Part shown: one piece after another, positions 18,355-28,063 of the stretch
Layout of the letters: each line of letters opens with the position of its first letter
How positions within the stretch are numbered: the stretch's first letter is position 1
Assembly: GCA_032620915.1 (NCBI GenBank)
Contig: CP136052.1
Span: 2,410,001-2,474,000, forward strand
Length of the DNA: 64,000 nucleotides
Direction of reading: 5' to 3'
Source: Oscillospiraceae bacterium NTUH-002-81
GTDB lineage: Bacteria > Bacillota > Clostridia > Lachnospirales > Lachnospiraceae
Notes under the pieces: model-generated
Seen by the model: only the letters and a program-made list of their open reading frames with translations
What the model was told of the DNA's origin: nothing
Database searches by the model: none
Translations under genes and position numbers: made by a program

Positions 18355-19956
18355 CTATCTGTCCCACTTGTCGCACAGAGCATGGATCTGGTTCATGAAC
18401 TTGGTGAGATCCTTATTGGTGCCGCCCTCGTTGTGGGTGATGACTAGCATCAGACGCTTGCCGGCCTCAACCAGCCTTGCGTAAACATCGGATCTGTGGC
18501 GTTCCACAGGCTTCTCGCTCTTGACGTAGACCTTGATGCCTTCTTTCTCCCAGCAGGCATTGGCCAGATCGTAGATGGCGCCGCTGAACGGAGCTTCCGC
18601 GTCCAGTCCGTGTTCCTCTTTCAGGCATTTGACGAAGGATTCGCACACCAGATCTTCGCCGTGGACAACGAATACCTTCTGCGGCTTCGGGGTGAAGTGG
18701 TTCACCCATTCCAGCAGACCATTCTTGTCGGCGTGGCCGCTGATGCCGGACAGCTTGCGGATCTCCGCCTGGACTTCGATGGTCTCACCGAAGAGCTTCA
18801 CATAGTTGGCACCCTCTGTCAGCGCACGGCCCAGGGTACCTGCGCCCTGATAGCCGACGAAGAGCACAGTACACTCTTTCCGCCACAGGTTGTGCTTCAG
18901 ATGATGCTTGATCCGGCCGGCGTCGCACATGCCGGAGGCGGAAATGATAACCTTGGGCTCCATGTCAAAGTTGATGGCACGGGATTCATCGGAGCTGACA
19001 GCCAGATTCAGGCCGTCAAACTTGATGGGGTTGATGCCCGCGTTGATGAGCTTCATGGCATCTTCATCAAAGCATGCCCGGAAGTTCTTGTTGAACACGT
19101 TGGTGGCCTCGATGGCCAGCGGACTGTCCACGAATACCTTGAAGCAGCCGTGTCCGGTGACCAGACCTTTTTCCTTGATCTCCCGGATGAAATAAAGCAT
19201 CTCCTGGGTACGGCCCACCGCAAATGCCGGAATGACCACGTTGCCGCCCCGGTCGAAGGTCTCCTGGATGATGTTGGCCAGTTCGGTCACGTAATCCGGC
19301 CGCTCTCCGTGGGTTCTGTCGCCGTAGGTGGACTCCATCACCACATAATCCGCTTCTGACAGATACTCGGGATCCTTGATCAGCGGCTGGTTCGTATTGC
19401 CGATATCGCCGGAAAATACGATCTTCTTGGATACGCCGTCCTCGGTGATCCATATCTCAATAGATGCGGAACCCAGCAGGTGTCCCACATCCGTGAACCG
19501 GATGGAAATGCCCTCCGTCAGTTCGATCTTCTGGTTGTAATCGCAAGGATGGAACAGCTCTACAGCCCCCAGCGCGTCATCCATGGTGTACAGCGGTACA
19601 AATTCTTCCTTACCTGCACGGCGGCCCTTCCGGTTGCGCCATTCTGCCTCGAATTCCTGAATGTGGGCGCTGTCACGCAGCATGATGCTGCACAGGTCGC
19701 TGGTGGCAAAGGTGCTGATGATCTCCCCCCGAAAACCATTCTTGAACAGCAGCGGCAAAAGCCCGGAATGATCGATGTGTGCATGGGTCAGCAGCACATA
19801 GTCAATCTGACTGGCCGGAACCGGGATCTCCACGTTCTCAAAGACATCCTTGCCCTGTTCCATACCGCAGTCTACCAGAAACCGTTTTCCGCAGGCTTCC
19901 ACATAATGGCAGCTGCCGGTTACCTCATGATCCGCCCCGATAAAATATAATTTCAT
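18355..19956 (-). CDS. MBL-fold protein with beta-CASP RNA-specificity domain
   Basis: Predicted zinc-dependent ribonuclease-like hydrolase, 533 residues. The metallo-beta-lactamase motif THAHIDHSG is at residues 57-65. The beta-CASP domain includes VMESTYGDRTHGERPDY, FAVGRTQEMLYF and SGMCDAGRIKHHLK. The late motif SGISGHADKNGLLEW carries the final metal-binding His. This CPSF/Ysh1-like single-chain type differs from RNase J in size and C-terminus. The start is the ATG after AGGGGAGAG; the frame runs 25 codons further upstream. It is co-directional with sigE, 141 bases downstream of it, but its target is not known. Confidence 0.9.
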   Translation of the reverse strand: MKLYFIGADHEVTGSCHYVEACGKRFLVDCGMEQGKDVFENVEIPVPASQIDYVLLTHAHIDHSGLLPLLFKNGFRGEIISTFATSDLCSIMLRDSAHIQEFEAEWRNRKGRRAGKEEFVPLYTMDDALGAVELFHPCDYNQKIELTEGISIRFTDVGHLLGSASIEIWITEDGVSKKIVFSGDIGNTNQPLIKDPEYLSEADYVVMESTYGDRTHGERPDYVTELANIIQETFDRGGNVVIPAFAVGRTQEMLYFIREIKEKGLVTGHGCFKVFVDSPLAIEATNVFNKNFRACFDEDAMKLINAGINPIKFDGLNLAVSSDESRAINFDMEPKVIISASGMCDAGRIKHHLKHNLWRKECTVLFVGYQGAGTLGRALTEGANYVKLFGETIEVQAEIRKLSGISGHADKNGLLEWVNHFTPKPQKVFVVHGEDLVCESFVKCLKEEHGLDAEAPFSGAIYDLANACWEKEGIKVYVKSEKPVERHRSDVYARLVEAGKRLMLVITHNEGGTNKDLTKFMNQIHALCDKWDR

Positions 19957-20097
19957 TCTGCTCTCCCCTTCCCGGATACAGATGTATCGTTTTCTTAGCA
20001 TTATTTTAACACGTTCCCCCGGGGAGTTCAATTCATTTTGCCGAATATTTTTACTTATTTAATCTATTTTTTATACAATTTTACTAATATGTCGTTT

Positions 20098-20838
20098 TTA
20101 TTCGAATCGCACGATTTCCTTGCGCAGCCGCTTCATGATCTTTTTCTCCAGACGGGAAATATAGGACTGGGAAATGCCGAGAAGATCCGCCACCTCCTTC
20201 TGAGTTTTCTCCTCCCCGTCGCCGCCGTTTAAGCCAAACCGCAGCTCCACGATGGTGCGCTCCCGATCGGAAAGCTTGCAGATGGCCCGGTTTAACAGCT
20301 TGTGCTCCACCTCCTGCTCCATATCCCGGTAGATCACGTCCTCGTCGGTGCCGAGAATGTCCGAAAGAAGCAGCTCATTGCCATCCCAGTCCACGTTCAG
20401 CGGCTCGTCGATGGACACCTCCATGCGTGTTTTGCTGTTGCGCCGCAGATACATGAGGATTTCGTTTTCGATACAGCGGGAAGCGTAGGTGGCCAGCTTG
20501 ATGCACCGATCCGGATTGAAGGTGTTGATGGCCTTGATAAGGCCGATGGTGCCGATGGAGATCAGATCCTCCACGCCCACGCCGGTGTTGTCAAAGCGCT
20601 TGGCAATGTAGACCACCAGCCGGAGGTTGTGCTCGATGAGCAGCGACTTGGATTCCTGATCCCGCTCTGTCCCCAGCCCGTTGATGACTTCCTGCTCTTT
20701 TTTCGGCTCCAGCGGTGCCGGAAGTACCTCTGCCCCGCCTATGTAATGAATGTCGCCGCTTCTGGAAAACAGGACATTATGAAGATTCGAAACCGACTTT
20801 AATTTAAAATGCCCGGGCATAGATACTTTCATTAACAT
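20098..20838 (-). CDS. sigE: Sporulation sigma factor SigE (pro-sigma-E)
   Basis: Early mother-cell sigma factor, 246 residues, made as an inactive precursor. The first 25-30 residues form the propeptide removed by SpoIIGA, followed by the conserved [12 protein letters not shown]. Region 2 ([23 protein letters not shown]) and the region 4 helix-turn-helix ([20 protein letters not shown]) are intact. The start follows GGAGGAG, 17 bases downstream of spoIIGA, so substrate and protease are made together. Confidence 0.97.
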   Translation of the reverse strand: MLMKVSMPGHFKLKSVSNLHNVLFSRSGDIHYIGGAEVLPAPLEPKKEQEVINGLGTERDQESKSLLIEHNLRLVVYIAKRFDNTGVGVEDLISIGTIGLIKAINTFNPDRCIKLATYASRCIENEILMYLRRNSKTRMEVSIDEPLNVDWDGNELLLSDILGTDEDVIYRDMEQEVEHKLLNRAICKLSDRERTIVELRFGLNGGDGEEKTQKEVADLLGISQSYISRLEKKIMKRLRKEIVRFE

Positions 20839-20854
20839 GTTTGACTCCTCCTAC

Positions 20855-21691
20855 TCACTGTCTGAATTTTTCATGCAGTATCATCTGGTATGCTTTCTCT
20901 GTCGATACTGTCCCTCTGCTGATGCCGATGACCGGTGCCTGGATGACCTGCTCGCCGTCCGTCCCCTCGATGACCATACGGGTGAAAACAAGGCCGGTGA
21001 GCACGCCGGACGGGCAGCCCACGGAGCTGTATGGGATCATGTGGAACTTTAACGTTTCTGCCAGAGATTTTCCCAAAAGCTCCTCCACAGAAAACGGCAG
21101 CGCCCCTTCCTCCAGAATGCTCACAGGCCGGTGCAGCCACGGATCCTGCAGCCGGTTGCCTGTGTCCCGCAGGGCCATGACCCGCCACTGGGTATCGCCT
21201 ATGTAGAGCCGCACCGGGCAGAGATCCATCTGCCGGTGTTTTGCCGCGGCAAAAAGCTTGCATCCTGCCTGTAAAACGGCATATGCCGCAAAGACGGCCA
21301 GCCAGAACCGGAAGAACATCCGCTGCCAGAAGGGATGCAGTGCCTGCAGCAGGCCCGATAACAGAAATGCCGCTGCTGCAAAGGTGATCCACAGCTGCAG
21401 GCGATCTGCCAGGCTCCGGTGCCGTCCCCTTTTTCCCGGAAAGGCGATTCCTGTCATGACCGGGATCAGCAGCCAGCCCAGAACCGGCATTGCTCCACCG
21501 CAGAAATGCCAGCCGGACAACACCCCGGCCGCCAGCAGCGCCACATGCGCCAGAGCGCCCGCCGCCGCAGCCAGCGCCGCCCTTGCGAACCGCACGCCTG
21601 TCCCGACGATCCTGGCCGTCAGCAGCACCACACACAGGTTCAGCACCCACTCCGTCAGAAACTGCACATCCAAATAGATCTTTGCCTGCAT
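20855..21691 (-). CDS. spoIIGA: Sigma-E processing peptidase SpoIIGA
   Basis: Membrane-bound aspartic protease that matures pro-sigma-E after a signal from the forespore. The N-terminal half holds five predicted membrane segments. The cytoplasmic half has the aspartic-protease motif LRDTGNRLQDP with catalytic Asp176, aligned with the Asp of Bacillus SpoIIGA. The length is 278 aa. A sporulation-type promoter with unusual spacing lies upstream (21742-21774). Confidence 0.93.
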   Translation of the reverse strand: MQAKIYLDVQFLTEWVLNLCVVLLTARIVGTGVRFARAALAAAAGALAHVALLAAGVLSGWHFCGGAMPVLGWLLIPVMTGIAFPGKRGRHRSLADRLQLWITFAAAAFLLSGLLQALHPFWQRMFFRFWLAVFAAYAVLQAGCKLFAAAKHRQMDLCPVRLYIGDTQWRVMALRDTGNRLQDPWLHRPVSILEEGALPFSVEELLGKSLAETLKFHMIPYSSVGCPSGVLTGLVFTRMVIEGTDGEQVIQAPVIGISRGTVSTEKAYQMILHEKFRQ

Positions 21692-21741
21692 GAGGCACCC
21701 CCCTCACCTGTCCCTCACCTGTTCTTGCATTGGGTAGCCTC

Positions 21742-21774
21742 ATTATACGTTCCCATCCCCGCAGAACCTGTCGG
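21742..21774 (-). promoter_or_regulatory. Candidate spoIIG promoter with long spacer and 0A-like box
   Basis: On the minus strand a perfect TATAAT (21742-21747) has no -35 at 17 bases, but CCGACA (21769-21774) lies 21 bases upstream. The Bacillus subtilis spoIIG promoter has a similarly stretched spacer and is activated by Spo0A bound over its -35. Overlapping the same bases on the plus strand is TGTCGGA, one mismatch from the 0A box TGTCGAA. Confidence 0.4.
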
Positions 21775-21805
21775 ATTCCCGGCGCATTTTCGCATTTTTC
21801 ATCAT

Positions 21806-21860
21806 AAAAAAAAGACAGGAAAAGAACCGTTGTGACACGATTCTCTCTCTGTCTTTTTTA
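21806..21860 (-). terminator. Terminator between aroD-aroK and spoIIGA
   Basis: AAAAAGACAG pairs with CTGTCTTTTT, extended by an inner AGAATCG/CGGTTCT helix, with T runs on both sides. It is a symmetrical, bidirectional-looking terminator that separates the aro gene from the sporulation unit. Confidence 0.8.
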
Positions 21861-21957
21861 TCTCCTGAACTGTCTATCCTTGCGTAAGCTTTAAAAAAAT
21901 CCGTGATAACAGGATAGTTTTGCAGTGCCTCTCCTGTTCCGTCACCGGAATTTTCTG

Positions 21958-23241
21958 TCACTGCACTTCCTTTTCTGTCAGTTTCTGTAAAATTTCCCGA
22001 CAAATGTCGTCTACCTGCCGCCCGTCGGTGCACACCACCACATCTGCGGCCGCCTCGTAGAAGGGCCTGCGCTTTTCCATCAGCTCCGCGATATACGCCT
22101 CGTTCATATGCCCGTTGAGGATGGGCCGCTCTTCACTGTCCTTCACCCGGCTTAAGATCTCTGCCGGACTGGCTGTCAGCAGCACGGTATAGCCGCTCTC
22201 CTTCATCAGGTGTACGTTTTCCTGGCGCATGGGCACTCCGCCGCCGCAGGATACGAGATAGCCGCCGGTATCCGCGATGAGCTTTAACAGGGCTGTCTCC
22301 ACCCCCCGGAAATAGTCTTCCCCGTCCTGGGCAAAGATATCCGCGATGGGCCGGTTCTCCATGCGGACGATCTCCTCGTCCATCTCCATCTCCCGCATCC
22401 GGGTGTTGCTGCCCAGGGCATGGGAAATGGTGCTCTTGCCGCAGCCCATGAAACCGATGAGATAAATGTTGGGCTTCTTTTTCTTCTTGCCTGCCAGAAG
22501 GGACAGGATGGTGCGCAGCTCTCCCACCGGCAGCTGACCCGGTGCAGAAGCCGCAGAAGCGCTGCCAAAGGTCACGGCACTGCCTGTCAGCTCCCCGGAG
22601 ATCCGGCTCACCAGCCCCAGTTTTCCCATGGACATGGTAATATAAGGGCGGTCTGCATAGCGTTCTTTCATGGCCGTGGATACGGACAGCAACCTGGTCA
22701 CATCCTCGCTGTCGTGGGGCATCACTGCCAGCTTGGTAATGTCAGCGTTTGCTTTCTGCATCCGCACCAGCTTCTGCAGCATCTCCTCCGCTGCCGGTGT
22801 CCGGTCAAAGTTGTGATGGGAAAGAACGGTCAGTACCCCTGCTTTTCTGGCTGCCTCGACCAGCGTACGCACCGTCTGTTCTCCCCGCTCATACTCCACA
22901 TCAATGAGCTGTGCCAGACCGAGAGACATCAGGTCTTCATACAGCGCCACGTAATCAGAGGCCGTGATGGCCTGCTCACCGCCTTCCTCTTTCGTGCGGA
23001 AGGTAAGCAGAATGGGCCGCTCGCCCAGCACCTGCCGAAGGGACGGCAGAAACTTCGATGCCGAGAACGGATCCTCCAGCCAGTCCAGCCGCCACTCCAC
23101 CAGATCTGCCGGAAGGGCACTGATCTGTCTTGCCTGTGTCAGCACCTGTTCCTCATTTTTCGCCACGATCGGTACGCAGATCTTCGGGATGCCGTCCCCC
23201 AGCACCACATTTCCTGCCTTCACACTCTGCCATCTGCTCAT
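21958..23241 (-). CDS. Bifunctional 3-dehydroquinate dehydratase (type I)/shikimate kinase
   Basis: One 427-residue chain carries two shikimate-pathway enzymes. Residues about 15-250 are a type I dehydroquinase: EWRLD at 49-53, the catalytic His in LSHHNF (142-143), the Schiff-base Lys in ADITKLAVMP (170), and the substrate loop GKLGLVSRISGELTGSAVTF. A five-lysine linker (252-256) leads to shikimate kinase with Walker A GFMGCGKST (263-271), MDEEI, EDYFRGVE and the shikimate-binding CGGGVP. The intervening enzyme (AroE) is not encoded nearby. Since AroD and AroK act two steps apart, the fusion couples non-consecutive steps. Symbols aroD and aroK would apply to the two halves. Confidence 0.94.
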   Translation of the reverse strand: MSRWQSVKAGNVVLGDGIPKICVPIVAKNEEQVLTQARQISALPADLVEWRLDWLEDPFSASKFLPSLRQVLGERPILLTFRTKEEGGEQAITASDYVALYEDLMSLGLAQLIDVEYERGEQTVRTLVEAARKAGVLTVLSHHNFDRTPAAEEMLQKLVRMQKANADITKLAVMPHDSEDVTRLLSVSTAMKERYADRPYITMSMGKLGLVSRISGELTGSAVTFGSASAASAPGQLPVGELRTILSLLAGKKKKKPNIYLIGFMGCGKSTISHALGSNTRMREMEMDEEIVRMENRPIADIFAQDGEDYFRGVETALLKLIADTGGYLVSCGGGVPMRQENVHLMKESGYTVLLTASPAEILSRVKDSEERPILNGHMNEAYIAELMEKRRPFYEAAADVVVCTDGRQVDDICREILQKLTEKEVQ

Positions 23242-23294
23242 ACTTCTTTCGTCTCCCCTCTGTCACCAATATCTGCATTTCGTTTCAGTCTCGA

Positions 23295-23315
23295 CCAGTG
23301 CATAACAAACATCAC
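23295..23315 (-). repeat. Short motif upstream of aroD-aroK, also upstream of the EIIA gene
   Basis: On the minus strand TTTGTTATGCACTGG lies about 60 bases 5' of the fusion gene. An almost identical TTTGTTATGCATTGG occurs at 59608-59627, about 115 bases 5' of the EIIA gene, in the same orientation, with weaker similarity on both sides. Confidence 0.4.
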
Positions 23316-23425
23316 TGACACCTGCATCCTACAAATCACTCTGTTATTCACAGTGCATTCCATCACGAAGGATTCCCTCCTGTGCCATGGAAATCTGCGC
23401 CTTCGTTCAAATATCCTGCAATCAA

Positions 23426-23465
23426 GAGAAGGGCTGCCCTGTACATCTCGGACAGCCCTTCCCAG
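23426..23465 (-). terminator. Terminator after ftsZ
   Basis: On the minus strand, AAGGGCTGTCC pairs with GGGCAGCCCTT and is followed by CTCTT. It lies 30 bases downstream of the ftsZ stop and closes the dcw cluster. The stem is strong but the T run is poor. Confidence 0.65.
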
Positions 23466-23493
23466 GGTCTGAATCTATTCTCGTTCTGTTCTC

Positions 23494-24720
23494 TTATTTC
23501 TTTCTTGTCAGGAAGGACGGAATCTGGATATCATTCTCCTGCACGTTGCTTCTGGGCGCTGCGGGCTTCTGGATACCCGGAATCGGTCTGGTTGCCTGCT
23601 GCGGCATACCCTGTCCCACATTCTGGGAAGGCATGGGCATTCCCTGCTGGGGTGCATGCTGCTGCATCATCGGTCTTCCGCCCTGCATACCCTGTGCGAA
23701 CTTGCCCGCATTCGGATATGTAAAGTTCGGAACAACTTTACCAAGGGAAGGTGCTGCCTGCTTCTCCTCCACATCATGAAGGCCGGTTGCGATCACGGTG
23801 ATTCTCGCATAGTCTGTATTCTCCGCATCGTACATGGCACCGAAGATGATATTCGTATCCTCGCCTGTCAGGTCACGGATGTAGCTTGCTGCATCGTTGG
23901 CATCCATCAGGCTGATATCACCGGAAATGTTGATGATGACATGGGATGCGCCGCTGATGGTCGTCTCAAGCAGCGGGCTCTCTACTGCCTGCTTCACAGC
24001 CTCCAGTGCCTTATCGTCACCCTTGGCCTCACCGATACCAATGTGTGCGATGCCCTTATCCTTCATAACGGTCTGTACATCTGCGAAGTCCAGATTGATC
24101 AGTGCCGGCAGGTTGATCAGGTCTGTGATACCCTGTACAGCCTGCTGCAGAACCTCATCTGCCTTCTTCAGTGCCTCGGGCATGGTCGTTCTGCGGTCAA
24201 CGATCTCCAGCAGCTTGTCGTTGGGGATCACGATCAGGGTGTCCACGGACTCCTTGAGCTTCTCAATACCGGCAATGGCATTGTTCATACGGGTTCTTGC
24301 CTCAAACTTGAACGGCTTGGTCACAACGCCGACGGTCAGGATTCCCATATCCTTGGCAAGCTTGGCCACAACGGGAGCTGCACCGGTACCGGTACCGCCG
24401 CCCATACCGCAGGTAACGAATACCATGTCTGCGTGCTTGAGCACTTCCTTGATCTCCTCAGCGCTCTCCTCGGCTGCCTTCTCACCGATCTCCGGCTTTG
24501 CGCCTGCGCCCAGGCCCTTGGTCAGCTTCTCACCGATCTGCAGAGCGGTGGGGGACTTACAGAGCTTCAGCGCCTGGCTGTCTGTATTAATACCGACGAA
24601 TTCCACGCCGGCGATCTGTTCATCAATCATGCGGTTCACTGCATTGTTGCCGGCGCCGCCGACACCGATTACAATAATCTTTGCAGCAGATTCTGTTTCA
24701 TTTGTCATAATCTCTAACAA
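23494..24720 (-). CDS. ftsZ: Cell division GTPase FtsZ
   Basis: Tubulin homologue that forms the division ring. Nucleotide-binding [13 protein letters not shown], the tubulin signature [10 protein letters not shown] and the T7 loop region ([11 protein letters not shown]) are intact. The C-terminus has a Gln/Met/Pro-rich linker and ends with the conserved tail [13 protein letters not shown] that binds ZapA/FtsA/SepF-type partners. The start is TTG (MLEIMTNET), set by GGAGG seven bases upstream; the next ATG is too far away. The length is 408 aa. ftsA is not beside it. Confidence 0.98.
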   Translation of the reverse strand: MLEIMTNETESAAKIIVIGVGGAGNNAVNRMIDEQIAGVEFVGINTDSQALKLCKSPTALQIGEKLTKGLGAGAKPEIGEKAAEESAEEIKEVLKHADMVFVTCGMGGGTGTGAAPVVAKLAKDMGILTVGVVTKPFKFEARTRMNNAIAGIEKLKESVDTLIVIPNDKLLEIVDRRTTMPEALKKADEVLQQAVQGITDLINLPALINLDFADVQTVMKDKGIAHIGIGEAKGDDKALEAVKQAVESPLLETTISGASHVIINISGDISLMDANDAASYIRDLTGEDTNIIFGAMYDAENTDYARITVIATGLHDVEEKQAAPSLGKVVPNFTYPNAGKFAQGMQGGRPMMQQHAPQQGMPMPSQNVGQGMPQQATRPIPGIQKPAAPRSNVQENDIQIPSFLTRKK

Positions 24721-24786
24721 GGTAGTTCCTCCTTTATATATAAACCTATCCGTATTTGTCGCAATTTTCGTTAATATACTCTACTT

Positions 24787-24815
24787 ATAATAGTATTTTT
24801 TCACCGATTAATCAA
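24787..24815 (-). promoter_or_regulatory. Predicted sigma-A promoter of ftsZ
   Basis: On the minus strand TTGATT (24810-24815) and TATTAT (24787-24792) are separated by 17 bases in the AT-rich gap between divIB and ftsZ, giving ftsZ an initiation point of its own within the dcw cluster. Confidence 0.65.
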
Positions 24816-24834
24816 TAGCAAATTTGATTTTTTT

Positions 24835-25576
24835 TTACCCGTCATCCCCGTCAAAGATGAGATTCTGGGTATCTTCGGTAAAGTTTTCCATATGAAGCGT
24901 TCCTTTGCGCTCTTTCAGGTCATCAACAAAGGAGGCCAGGTTGGCGATTTTCTCATCCATCATATCTTCCGTGCCGAATAGCACCCGGGCCTCGCCGAAC
25001 CACAGGGTGATGCTTAAGTTGTCCGCAAACGCGATCCGATCCGGGTGGACGTCATTCTTGTCCAGCGCCTGGGTCAGATTGAGAATGATCCGAAACACAT
25101 CCGGCTTGCTCACCGGCAGCTGCTCATACAGCGTCACCTCGGAAAATTTCAGCCCCGAGATCTGCGGTACCCCGTCCAGCACCTCGGTGGAGCTCTCCAC
25201 CACCATACCGTCCTTGTCAAAATAGAGGTTTGTCCCCATGTAGGACACGTAACCCACGATGGTCTTCTCATATACCCGGATCCGGATGTGGCCCGCCGAC
25301 AGGGCTTCCACCTCCAGGGTACTGATAAAAGGGATATTTCCGAACCCTCCGGAACGGCTCTTGGCCATCAGGAGCAGCGTATTGGAGTATCCCTCGCCCA
25401 GCACCAGCTGTTCAATCTCCGCATCCGTATACCGCTCATTGCCTTCCACCGTCACATCCCGGACAGCAAATGCATTGAAAAATATGGCCGCGCCCAGCAC
25501 CAGCAGTCCCAGTACCACGGCGACGGCGATCCATTTTCTGTTTTTTTCTCTTCCTTTTCTCTTCCAAAGGCGTCAC
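24835..25576 (-). CDS. divIB: Cell division protein DivIB/FtsQ (frameshift near the N-terminus)
   Basis: Single-pass division protein that links FtsL and the septal synthase. A basic cytoplasmic segment precedes one hydrophobic helix (VLGLLVLGAAIFFNAFAV). A POTRA domain (VRDVTVEGNERYTDAEIEQL) and a beta domain follow. In the given frame no start exists except an internal GTG (25518) with no room for the cytoplasmic tail. Removing one A from the A-rich stretch at about 25534-25549 opens a frame starting GTG at 25576, whose GTGA overlaps the murA stop and reads MTPLEEKRKRKKQKWIAVAV, a typical DivIB tail. Confidence 0.85.
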
Positions 25577-26827
25577 CTTTTCTCTATGTGCGCGCCCAGG
25601 GCAGACAGCACCCGCTCCGGCTGCTCGTATCCCCGGGCAATATATCCCTCATCCAGGACGGTGGTTGTTCCCCGGGCAAAAATGCCCGCCAGCAGCAGTG
25701 CCGCCCCGCCCCGCAGCTCATGGGACTCTACCACAGCGCCCGCCAGACTTTCTGTGCCGTGTACGGTGCAGTCCTGCCCGCAGATGTCCACCTGCCCACC
25801 CAGCTTCCGAAATTCTTCCGCTGCCCGGAACCGGGATTCAAAAATCGTTTCCCGCACCCGGCTGGTACCCCGGGCCCGCAGCAGCACCGCCAGCAGCTGA
25901 GACTGCAGATCGGTGGGAAATCCCGGATATTCCGCCGTCTGTACAAAGGGCAGCGCCGGAAAATGCGGTTTTCCCACAACAGACAGGGGTTCCCTTTTTC
26001 TTCCCGGACTTCCATTTCCAGCTGCCGCAAAATGCCAAGCAGGGCGTCCAGCTGGCCCACCGGCGGATTTTCAATGGTGAGGCGTCCACCGCTTCCGGCG
26101 GCTGCCAGAAGATAGGTACCGGCCACGATCCGGTCCGGCATGACCGTCACCCGGGCATCGTGAAGGCGCTTCACCCCACACACCCGGATCACCGGTGTCC
26201 CCGCCCCGGAAATGTCCGCGCCCATCCGGCCAAGCAGACGGCACAGTTCCCCGATCTCCGGCTCCATGGCCGCGCCCCGGATCACCGTGACACCTTCCGC
26301 CAGCACCGCCGCCAGCAGCACGTTTTCCGTGGCGCCCACGCTGGATCTTGCAAAGGAAATGGTCTGCCCGGTCAACCGGGATGCCGACACGTCCAGCCAG
26401 TCATCTTCCTGGGTGACCGCTGCGCCCATCTGCTCCAGCGCCGACAGATGCAGGTCGATGGGCCGCCTGCCAATGACACAGCCGCCGGGATAGCATAGCC
26501 GGGCTTTGCCCTTTCTGCCCAGCAGCGCCCCCCAGAAGCATGACGGAGGATCGCATCCGTTTGGCTTCTTTTTCCGGTACGGTCACCGAACGGATCTCCT
26601 GTGCATCAATGATCAGCGTGTGTCCTTCCCAGTTCACCGTGCAGCCCAGTTTTTCCAGGATCCGCACCATGCACTGTACATCCGAGATCACCGGGCAGTG
26701 CTCCAGCACCACCGTTCCCTGATGCAGTACCGCTGCCGCCATCATGGGCAGCACCGCATTTTTAGATCCCCTGTATGCTGACCTCGCCCACCAGCGGTCT
26801 TCCTCCGTCTATTTCATACCGTTCCAC
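25573..26827 (-). CDS. murA: UDP-GlcNAc 1-carboxyvinyltransferase MurA (three frameshifts)
   Basis: First committed enzyme of peptidoglycan synthesis, adding enolpyruvate to UDP-GlcNAc. The start is GTG at 26827 behind AGGGAGG. Three corrections restore it: one base out of C4 at 26768-26771 (giving QGSKNAVLPMM), one out of C6 at 26528-26533 (giving LLGRKGKARLCYPGGCVIG with the PEP-binding Cys), and one base into CCC at 25992-25994 (giving GEPLSVVGKPHFPAL). The C-terminal part has TAEYPGFPTDLQSQ and ARGTTTVLDEGYIARGYE. The repaired length is about 417 residues. Its fixed place in the dcw cluster argues for errors rather than decay, but three in one gene is notable. Confidence 0.85.
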
Positions 26828-26910
26828 CGCCAACCTCCCTCTGAAAGCCTGCTCTTCCCTGCATCTGTTATAAATTATCATATGCAGAGACGCCTTCCTT
26901 GGTGCTTTGG

Positions 26911-28015
26911 CTACAGCTTTGTCCGGGCGGATACGCTTAAGGCAATGCCCATTTCCGCCAGCAGAAAACAGACTGAGGTGCCGCCGTAGCTGACGAAGGG
27001 CAGCGTGATCCCGGTATTGGGGATGGAATTGGTCACCACCGCAATGTTCAAAATGACCTGGATGGCGATGTGGCCCATGATGCCCGCTGCTAGCAGCGCC
27101 CCGAACAGGTCTTCCGCGTGCATGGCAATGACCATGAATCGCCAGATCATCAGGGAAAACAGTAGGATCAGCGCCAGGGCGCCCACCAGACCCAGCTCCT
27201 CACAGATGATGGAAAAGATCATATCATTCTGCGCCTCCGGCACGAAGCCCAGCTTCTGCATGCTGCTGCCCAGCCCCTGGCCGAAAACACCGCCGGAACC
27301 GATGGCGTACAGTCCCTGGATCGTCTGGTAGCCCTTCTCATAATTTTCCGGATGCCGCCAGATCATGAGCCGCTCCAGGCGGTAGCTTTCCATGCCGAGA
27401 AAAACCGCCACCAACCCTGCGCCTGCGGCCCCCATGAACACAAAGGGCACATACCGGGGCGTGGAAAGAAAAATCAGCAGAAACCCGATGCCCAGGATGA
27501 TGACGGCGGTGCTTAAGTTGTTCGTTCCCACCAGCGCCACGATGGGCAAAAGCAGAAGCAATACGCCAATCAGAGAGCGCATTTTTTCCATCCGTCCCTT
27601 TTTTCGGTCCACCGCCCAGGCCAGCAGCAAAATCACCGCTACCTTTGCAAATTCCGCCGGCTGGAAGGACAGCGGGCCCAGGGCCAGCCACCGCTTGGAG
27701 CCGTTATACTCCCGGCCAACCACCAGCACCAGGGAGCTTAACACCAGCGACAGCCCATAGGCCGGGACTGCCAGGAACCGCAGCAGCCGGTAATCCAGCC
27801 GGGAGACCGCCACCATGGCCGCCAGCCCCAGGCTGGTGGCAAACAGCTGTTTTTTTCACATAATAACCGGCATCCCGGAACTTCACATAGCCGTTCCAGG
27901 CGCTGGTGCTGGCCAGCATCACCAGCCCGAATGCGGTAAGTATACAAACCAGCACGAACAACACGGTGTCCCGGCTTCCTCTGTGCTTCGCGTAAAACTC
28001 CGGCCGCATACGCAT
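26911..28015 (-). CDS. ftsW: Septal SEDS glycosyltransferase FtsW (broken by a 1-base insertion)
   Basis: Polytopic peptidoglycan polymerase working with a class B PBP. The first frame carries RDTVLFVLVCILTAFGLVML and VKFRDAGYYVKK. After removing one base from T7 at 27850-27856 it continues QLFATSLGLAAMVAVSRLDY to the end. Family motifs are KRWLALGPLSFQPAEFAK, the catalytic-loop region, and NTGITLPFVSYGGTS near the C-terminus. The repaired length is about 367 residues with about ten membrane helices. I start at the ATG at 28015; the site upstream (AGGGAAA) is weak. A structured leader copy lies directly 5' of it. Confidence 0.93.
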
Positions 28016-28063
28016 CCCGCTTTCCCTTATTTTAATAATGTTAGGAACAAAAACCTCGACTTT

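Noticed and set aside
24835..25518. divIB starting at the internal GTG (25518)
   Set aside because: That start would begin inside the membrane helix and drop the basic cytoplasmic tail; a one-base correction gives a full-length protein overlapping the murA stop.
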